Source: Pseudomonas sp. BN417 (GTDB lineage Bacteria > Pseudomonadota > Gammaproteobacteria > Pseudomonadales > Pseudomonadaceae). Taken from it: DNA of 64,000 nucleotides. Of this stretch, positions 59,447 to 64,000 are shown in pieces (positions within the stretch are counted from its first letter, which is position 1; the number at the start of each line of letters is the position of its first letter). The notes below the pieces were generated by a model. That model was not told the origin of the DNA, did no database searches, and saw only the letters and a list, made by a program, of their open reading frames with translations. A program made the position numbers and the translations under genes. The stretch spans positions 50,393 through 114,392 of the forward strand of contig NZ_SSOJ01000114.1 in assembly GCF_029871205.1 (NCBI RefSeq), written 5' to 3'.

Positions 59447-60115
59447 ATGAACGCAACCAACGCCCTGAATCGACTGTCCGCGCTGGACACCAACACAGTG
59501 TCCGACGCCCTGGACTTCCTTGGCCTGCCCGGCGCCACCGTCGGCCTGCGGCCGCTCTGGAACTGCCCGAAGATCGTCGGCCGCGCCAGTACCGTGCAAC
59601 TGGCCCCCAAGCAGGACGCCAACCCCACGGTTCACCTGATCACGCCCGTAGTGGCGTGCATCGAGACCGATGACCGCGTGCTGGTGATCGCCGGTGGCGT
59701 GGAGGGCATCTCCAGCTGGGGCGACATCCTCGCCAACGCGGCCCGCCAGAAGGGCATCCGTGGCTCGGTGATCGACGGCTTCAGTCGCGACATCAAGGGC
59801 AGCGCGGAGATCGGCTACCCGGTCTACGGCCGGGGCGTGACCATGATCAGCGCGCGCAACCGCCTGGTGCAGGTCGATTCTGGCTGCAAGGTTCGCATGG
59901 GCGGCGTGGAGGTAAACGAGGACGACTACGTGATCGCCGATGAGTGCGGCACCGTCTTCGTTCCGGTCGAAGTCATCGAAGCAGTGCTCGAGCTCGCAGA
60001 ACGCATCGACCGCCGCCAGGCTGGCATGGTGGAGGCGGTGAGGGCAGGGCGCTCGGTGGAGAGCGTGATGCACGACAGCCAGTTCGAAGCCATCAAGGCG
60101 GAGGCCAGCGCATGA
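59447..60115 (+). CDS. RraA-like aldolase/4-hydroxy-4-methyl-2-oxoglutarate aldolase family, paralogue 1
   Basis: 222 residues. The RraA/HMG aldolase fold is shown by TNTVSDALDFLGLPGATVGL at the start, WGDI, and VIDGFSRDIKGSAEIGYPVY. The catalytic pair Arg 114-Asp 115 that binds substrate and the divalent metal is intact. It should cleave a 4-hydroxy-2-oxo acid to pyruvate and a carbonyl or 2-oxo acid. First of three tandem members (59447, 60112, 60774), each overlapping the next by ATGA. Closest to paralogue 2 in length and in the SSWGDI/TVWGDI phrase. Substrate unknown. Confidence 0.88.
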   Translation: MNATNALNRLSALDTNTVSDALDFLGLPGATVGLRPLWNCPKIVGRASTVQLAPKQDANPTVHLITPVVACIETDDRVLVIAGGVEGISSWGDILANAARQKGIRGSVIDGFSRDIKGSAEIGYPVYGRGVTMISARNRLVQVDSGCKVRMGGVEVNEDDYVIADECGTVFVPVEVIEAVLELAERIDRRQAGMVEAVRAGRSVESVMHDSQFEAIKAEASA

Positions 60116-60777
60116 ACGCAGCAGACAAGGAACTCGTCGCCCTGTTCGAGGGCCTGGATACGCCGGCCGTGTCCGATGCCATGGACAAGCTGGGCCTGCC
60201 CGGCCAGTGCCTGGATATCGCGCCCCTGGCCGATTACCAGCAGGTCACCGTGGGCCCGGCGTTCACCGTGCAGTACGTCTGCGCCAGCACGCCGCCCGGC
60301 ACCGTGGGCGACTTCATCGACGACGTGGCGCCGGGTGACGTGGTGGTGATCGCCAACGGCGGGCGCACCGACTGCACCGTATGGGGCGACATCATGACCC
60401 AGTACGCCCTGGCCCGCGGCATCGCCGGCACCGTGATCGACGGCGTCTGCCGCGACGTGAACAAGGCCCTGGGTGAAGGCTACCCGCTGTTCACCAGGGG
60501 GCGCTTCATGCGCACCGGCAAGGACCGCGTCGAGGTGGTGGCGGTGAACCAGCCGGTGAGCATCGGCAGCGCGCGTGCCTGTGCTCGCGACATAGTGGTG
60601 GCCGACGCCAATGGCGTGGTGGTGGTGCCCCGTGGCCGCGCCCGCGAGGTGGCCGAATGCGCCCGTCAGATCGAGAAGGTCGAAGCGCAGATCCGCGAGC
60701 AGATCGCCAGCGGCAAGACCCTGAAAGAAGCCCGGGCCGCGCTCGGCTACCACGACCTGCAGAGGAAATCCCAATGA
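60112..60777 (+). CDS. RraA-like aldolase family, paralogue 2
   Basis: 221 residues from ATG 60112, overlapping paralogue 1. Conserved TPAVSDAMDKLGLPGQCLDI, GDVVVIANGGRTDCTVWGDI, GTVIDGVCRDVNKALGEGYP with Arg 114-Asp 115 intact, and VVADANGVVVVPR. Same fold and active-site layout as its neighbours. Separate retention of three genes suggests distinct substrates or subunits of one hetero-oligomer (family members form trimers and hexamers). It is translationally coupled to paralogue 3. Confidence 0.88.
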   Translation: MNAADKELVALFEGLDTPAVSDAMDKLGLPGQCLDIAPLADYQQVTVGPAFTVQYVCASTPPGTVGDFIDDVAPGDVVVIANGGRTDCTVWGDIMTQYALARGIAGTVIDGVCRDVNKALGEGYPLFTRGRFMRTGKDRVEVVAVNQPVSIGSARACARDIVVADANGVVVVPRGRAREVAECARQIEKVEAQIREQIASGKTLKEARAALGYHDLQRKSQ

Positions 60778-61412
60778 GCGCCAACTTCGACATCGGCTCC
60801 GTAGCCCAACGCGCCAAGGCGCTCGGCAGCTCCACACTGTACGAAGCTTCCGGGCTGCCCACCGCCGTGGACCCGGCGATCCGCCCCGTCTGGCGCGGCG
60901 CCTTCATCGCCGCCCCGGCCTATCCGCTGGAATGCTCGCCGGGGGATAACCTGGCCCTGCACCTGGCCCTGGAACGTGCGCCGAAAGGCAGCGTGCTGGT
61001 GGTGGGCACCGGCAATTTCGTCGCCGGCTACTGGGGCGAAGTGCTCACCGTGGCGGCCCAGGCGGCCGGTGTGGTCGGCCTGGTGATCGATGGCGGCGTG
61101 CGCGATATCCAGGCCATCGAGAAGCTGGGCTTCCCGGTGTTCTCCCGTGGCGTGTCGGTGAAGGGCACCGTCAAGGCCACCGCGCCCTCCATCGGCGCGC
61201 CCATTCCGTTCAACGGCGCCCAGGTCGCGCCGGGCGACCTGGTGGTGGCTGACGACGACGGCGTGGTGATCATTCCCCGCGCCGAGGTGGAGCGCACCCT
61301 GGCCGAGGGCGAGGCACGTGCCGACAAGGAAGCGCGGATGATGGCGGCGCTGCGCGAAGGGCGCACCACCGTCGAGCTCATGGGCCTCAAGCGCCAGGAG
61401 GTGGGCCAGTGA
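60774..61412 (+). CDS. RraA-like aldolase family, paralogue 3 (closest to HMG/CHA aldolase)
   Basis: 212 residues from ATG 60774. More like canonical 4-hydroxy-4-methyl-2-oxoglutarate/4-carboxy-4-hydroxy-2-oxoadipate aldolase than the other two: ECSPGDNLALHLALERAPKG, WGEV, LVIDGGVRDIQAIEKLGFPV (Arg 110-Asp 111), VVADDDGVVIIPR. These enzymes release pyruvate from tertiary 4-hydroxy-2-oxo acids. Its stop overlaps the GTG start of the aminotransferase, which could supply the 2-oxo acid by transamination. Confidence 0.9.
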   Translation: MSANFDIGSVAQRAKALGSSTLYEASGLPTAVDPAIRPVWRGAFIAAPAYPLECSPGDNLALHLALERAPKGSVLVVGTGNFVAGYWGEVLTVAAQAAGVVGLVIDGGVRDIQAIEKLGFPVFSRGVSVKGTVKATAPSIGAPIPFNGAQVAPGDLVVADDDGVVIIPRAEVERTLAEGEARADKEARMMAALREGRTTVELMGLKRQEVGQ

Positions 61413-62623
61413 GCCGGGACTTTCAGAGCCTCAATCGCCGTCTTGCGGCTGCTCAGCCCTCAGCAACTTATCGAATCATTGATCGTGTCGCCGCACGCCG
61501 CGCGGAAGGGGCCAGCATCATCTCCCTGTGCGCCGGAGAGCCCGACTTCGACACACCCGCGCACATCCGCCAGGCCGCCATCGCAGCGATAGACGCGGGC
61601 CACACCCGTTATACCCAGGTCGCGGGCCTGCGTTTGCTGCGCGAGGCCGTCGCCGCCAAGTACCGCGACGAGAACGGGCTGCAGGCGGGCTGGGAAAACA
61701 CGCTGGTGTGCAGCGGCGGCAAGCAGGTGATCCACAACGCGCTTGCCGCCACGCTGAACGAGGGTGACGAGGTGATCATCCCGGCGCCCTACTGGGTGAG
61801 CTACCCCGAGATGGTCCAGCTCTGCGGCGGCCGCTCGCGTATCGTCACCTGCGGTGCCGACGGCGGCTTCAAGCTGACGGCGAAAGCGCTGCGGGGCGCC
61901 ATCGGCGCGGACACCCGCTGGCTGATCCTCAACTCGCCGTCGAACCCCACCGGAGCCGTGTACAGCCGCGACGAACTGCGCGCCCTGGCGGATGTACTGC
62001 TGGAGTATCCGCAGGTGCTGATCCTCTCGGACGACATCTACGAGCACCTGATCTTCGACTGCGCCGAGTTCCACACCCTCGCCCAGGTGGAGCCGCGCCT
62101 GGCCGAGCGTACCCTGACCATGAACGGGGTCTCCAAGGCCTACGCCATGACCGGCTGGCGCATCGGCTTCGCCACCGGCCCGCGCTGGCTACTGGAGGCC
62201 ATGGAGAAACTGCAGGGCCAGCAGACCTCGGGTGCCTGCTCGATCTCCCAGCACGCGGCAGTCGCCGCCCTGAACGGTCCGAAGGACTTCATCCACCAAA
62301 GTCGCGAGGTATTCCAGCGTCGTCGGGACTTCATGGTGGCCATGCTCAACGACACCCCCGGCATCCGCTGCGACCTGCCGGCAGGGGCCTTCTATGCCTT
62401 CGCCGACTGCTCCGCGCTGATCGGCAAGGTATCGCCAGGCGGACGCGGACTGTTCAGCGACGAGGATGTGGCCCATGCCCTGCTGGACGAGGCCAATGTG
62501 GCGGTGGTGCCCGGCAGCGCCTTTGGCCTCGCCGGCTACATCCGCATCGCCTATGCCCTGGATGATGCGTCGCTGCGCGCGGCGTGCGAGGCTATCCGGG
62601 CGTTCTGCCGGGCGGTTCGCTGA
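61409..62623 (+). CDS. Class I/II PLP-dependent aminotransferase (AspC-like)
   Basis: 404 residues from a GTG overlapping the previous stop (GTGA). Fold type I aminotransferase: ISLCAGEPDFDTPAHIRQAA, YTQVAGLRLLREAVAAKY, NSPSNPTGAVYSRDEL, LSDDIYEHLIF and the PLP Lys in NGVSKAYAMTGWRIGF (Lys 243). Probably converts a 4-hydroxy-glutamate-like or aspartate-like amino acid to its 2-oxo acid, the substrate of the preceding aldolases, or the reverse. Last gene of the four-gene coupled operon. Confidence 0.92.
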   Translation: MSRDFQSLNRRLAAAQPSATYRIIDRVAARRAEGASIISLCAGEPDFDTPAHIRQAAIAAIDAGHTRYTQVAGLRLLREAVAAKYRDENGLQAGWENTLVCSGGKQVIHNALAATLNEGDEVIIPAPYWVSYPEMVQLCGGRSRIVTCGADGGFKLTAKALRGAIGADTRWLILNSPSNPTGAVYSRDELRALADVLLEYPQVLILSDDIYEHLIFDCAEFHTLAQVEPRLAERTLTMNGVSKAYAMTGWRIGFATGPRWLLEAMEKLQGQQTSGACSISQHAAVAALNGPKDFIHQSREVFQRRRDFMVAMLNDTPGIRCDLPAGAFYAFADCSALIGKVSPGGRGLFSDEDVAHALLDEANVAVVPGSAFGLAGYIRIAYALDDASLRAACEAIRAFCRAVR

Positions 62624-62669
62624 TGGGTCGAGGCCGCAGGATGAGTCGGGCGGCGTTCCGCGAGCTTGC

Positions 62670-62699
62670 GATACCCATCGACCGTCGCTGATGGGTATC
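62670..62699. repeat. Perfect inverted repeat, REP-like
   Basis: GATACCCATC (62670-62679) and GATGGGTATC (62690-62699) pair around ten bases. It lies just after the aminotransferase and may serve as transcript end or as the target of the adjacent IS110 element. Confidence 0.55.
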
Positions 62700-62742
62700 G
62701 CTTCGCTCCACCGCATCCTACGAGCGTGCCAATAGCCTTTCT

Positions 62743-63009
62743 GGTGGAAATCCGTTACCGGGATTTCCACCCTTGTATCTCGACTATCGCTCTGTGATGG
62801 GGCGATAGTTCCCGACTGATCATCGGGGGAGGGTCAGGAAGCCGTTTCCACCCTAAGGCCTCGAGCCAGCAACGTAGATAGTGCTCCTGCCCTCCACACT
62901 CACTCGAATAGCTCGAACGGTATCCAGAGCCCACCTCAGGTGAGAGCTCGCATTCACAAGGTCGTGCCGAGTGCAGTGATGATCCTTCTGGAGAGATTGA
63001 GGAGTTCGC
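62743..63009 (+). ncRNA. Candidate IS110 bridge RNA region
   Basis: Upstream of the IS110 transposase, GGTGGAAATCC/GGATTTCCACC forms an 11-bp perfect hairpin (62743-62771), followed by ACTATCGC/GCGATAGT (62783-62809). IS110 elements of the IS621 type encode a structured bridge RNA in their left non-coding end with a 5' stem-loop and two guide loops. The structure and position fit, but element ends and guide loops were not identified. Confidence 0.4.
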
Positions 63010-63981
63010 ATGTCCGGCATCGTTGGCATTGACATTGCCAAGCACAGTTTCGATATCGCCACCCAGCAGGCCAACGGCAAGTACCGCACCAAAGCCAAGC
63101 TGGCCAATAGCGCGGCGGGTTTTCAGGTACTGCAGGAGTGGCTGCTCAAATACAGCGAACCAGGGGCCTGGATCGTGATGGAGGCCACGGGGACCTACCA
63201 CGAGGCGCTGGCCGAATACTTCCATGGCTTGGGCTACCGGGTTTGCGTGACCAATCCGGCGCAGATTGCCCTCTATGCCCGCAGCCAACTGCAACGGGTG
63301 AAGACGGACCAGGTCGATGCCAAGCTGATTGCCGACTATGGCGCCCGGCACGTGGACGAGTTGCGTGCCTGGCGGCCCGAACCGCCGGCCATCCGCCGCC
63401 TGCGGGCCCTGGTACGGCGCCTGCAGGACCTCCAGGAGATTGCCCAGATGGAGCGCAATCGCTTGGACGTCGCCGATGTCAGTGTGCAGGACTCGATTCG
63501 TTCGGTGCTGCAACACATCGAACAGCAGATCGCCGAAACCTTGAAGGCGATTCAGGCGCACATTGACGACGATCCCGATTTACGGGGTAAGCGCGACTTG
63601 CTGACCAGTATCGACGGCGTCGCGGACAAGACTGCGGCCCTGCTTCTGGCCGAGCTGGGAGACCCGCTGCAATTCAAGAATGCCCGGGCCATCACGGCGT
63701 TTGCCGGGCTGAATCCGCAGCTGCGGGAGTCCGGCACCCAAAAGGCCTACGCCTGCATTTCCCGGATGGGCTCCAGCCGACTCCGCGCGGGTCTCTACAT
63801 GCCGGCCATCGTTGCGCTGACCCACAACCCGGCGATCAAAGCGCTGGGACAACGCCTGCGAAGTCGAGGCAAGGCCGGGAAGCAGATCGTCTGCGCCGCG
63901 ATGCGCAAGCTGCTGCACATCGCTTATGGCGTCCTGAAATCGGGCCAGCCTTTCGATGCAAAACTGGCCCTTGCGCACTAG
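63010..63981 (+). CDS. IS110-family transposase (DEDD recombinase)
   Basis: 323 residues, full length for the family. N-terminal RuvC-like DEDD domain: GIDIAKHSFD (Asp 7), MEATGTYHEAL (Glu), KTDQVDAKLIADYG (two Asp). C-terminal transposase_20 domain: SIDGVADKTAALLLAELGDP, FAGLNPQLRESG and the catalytic Ser region SRMGSSRLRAGLYM. The ORF is intact, so it may be active. It recombines using an RNA guide encoded next to it in well-studied members. It marks the right edge of the window. Confidence 0.95.
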   Translation: MSGIVGIDIAKHSFDIATQQANGKYRTKAKLANSAAGFQVLQEWLLKYSEPGAWIVMEATGTYHEALAEYFHGLGYRVCVTNPAQIALYARSQLQRVKTDQVDAKLIADYGARHVDELRAWRPEPPAIRRLRALVRRLQDLQEIAQMERNRLDVADVSVQDSIRSVLQHIEQQIAETLKAIQAHIDDDPDLRGKRDLLTSIDGVADKTAALLLAELGDPLQFKNARAITAFAGLNPQLRESGTQKAYACISRMGSSRLRAGLYMPAIVALTHNPAIKALGQRLRSRGKAGKQIVCAAMRKLLHIAYGVLKSGQPFDAKLALAH

Positions 63982-64000
63982 GTTCCAAGACGGTATCTAC

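Larger units (their letters stand above)
62624..63009. other. Intergenic region: REP-like palindrome and IS110 left non-coding end
   Basis: About 390 nt. It contains an exact 10-bp inverted repeat (62670-62699) and two perfect hairpins (62743-62771, 62783-62809) in front of the transposase. No ORF. Confidence 0.6.

Noticed and set aside
1..64000. tRNA, rRNA, riboswitch or CRISPR array
   Set aside because: None recognised by eye on either strand.

Overview
The window looks like an accessory-rich stretch of a Pseudomonas chromosome. GC is high throughout, and several genes belong to families typical of the genus: DUF1302/DUF1329/YCF48/RND sets, a second agmatine operon of the agu2 type, and GcvA-like LysR regulators. 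No rRNA, tRNA or CRISPR array was seen.

Layout. 1-1579: the end of an RND/YCF48 export unit. 1737-4928: a soluble PAS-chemotaxis protein and a GAF-PAS-GGDEF-EAL protein with a degenerate GGDEF site. 5145-8583: a TetR gene overlapping the start of a deleted acyl-CoA dehydrogenase remnant, a thiolase, and an AraC regulator. 9007-21350: a long + strand catabolic block (acyl-CoA dehydrogenase, saccharopine-dehydrogenase-like oxidoreductase, acyl-CoA synthetase, SCP2-type thiolase, DAO-type flavin oxidase, Tat-exported flavin amine oxidase, di-heme cytochrome c, orphan membrane proteins, DUF1329 protein). 22119-26311: a two-gene RND efflux pump. 26654-33364 (minus): MBL hydrolase, NicA2-like amine oxidase, DAO oxidase, an amine oxidase remnant, MFS transporter, RidA and PhyH dioxygenase. 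33740-39520 (minus): a MalT-like LuxR regulator, DUF1329 and DUF1302. 39953-46427 (minus): di-heme cytochrome c, a tiny membrane protein, a second Tat amine oxidase, a polyamine-type binding protein, TetR, an EthD-like protein, and a second RidA and PhyH. 46590-48854: fragments of mobile elements and a prophage repressor around a lipoprotein gene. 49372-54610: a LysR regulator divergent from an agu2-like operon (agmatine deiminase, carbamoylputrescine amidase, PotF-like protein, Tat-exported second deiminase). 55745-62623: AGCS symporter, alpha/beta hydrolase, LysR, three tandem RraA-type aldolase paralogues and an aminotransferase. 63010-63981: an IS110 transposase.

How the parts fit. The 9-46 kb region reads as an inducible pathway for an amine with a hydrophobic or carboxyl-bearing skeleton. 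I infer periplasmic oxidation by Tat-exported flavoenzymes that pass electrons to di-heme cytochromes c, further flavin oxidation in the cytosol, 2-oxoglutarate-dependent hydroxylation (PhyH), enamine/imine handling (RidA), then CoA activation and thiolysis. The genes are tied together by DNA sites. A 26-bp imperfect palindrome with core AAC-N4-GTT lies in front of five transcription units, four of them catabolic or uptake units; the local TetR protein (43959-44663) is the obvious candidate ligand. A different box of about 40 bp lies 59-60 nt before both PhyH copy 1 and DUF1302, suggesting a second regulon under the MalT-like LuxR protein. A third shared 19-bp site links the LysR at 58448-59347 to the divergent RraA operon and to the alpha/beta hydrolase. 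The substrate cannot be named from sequence.
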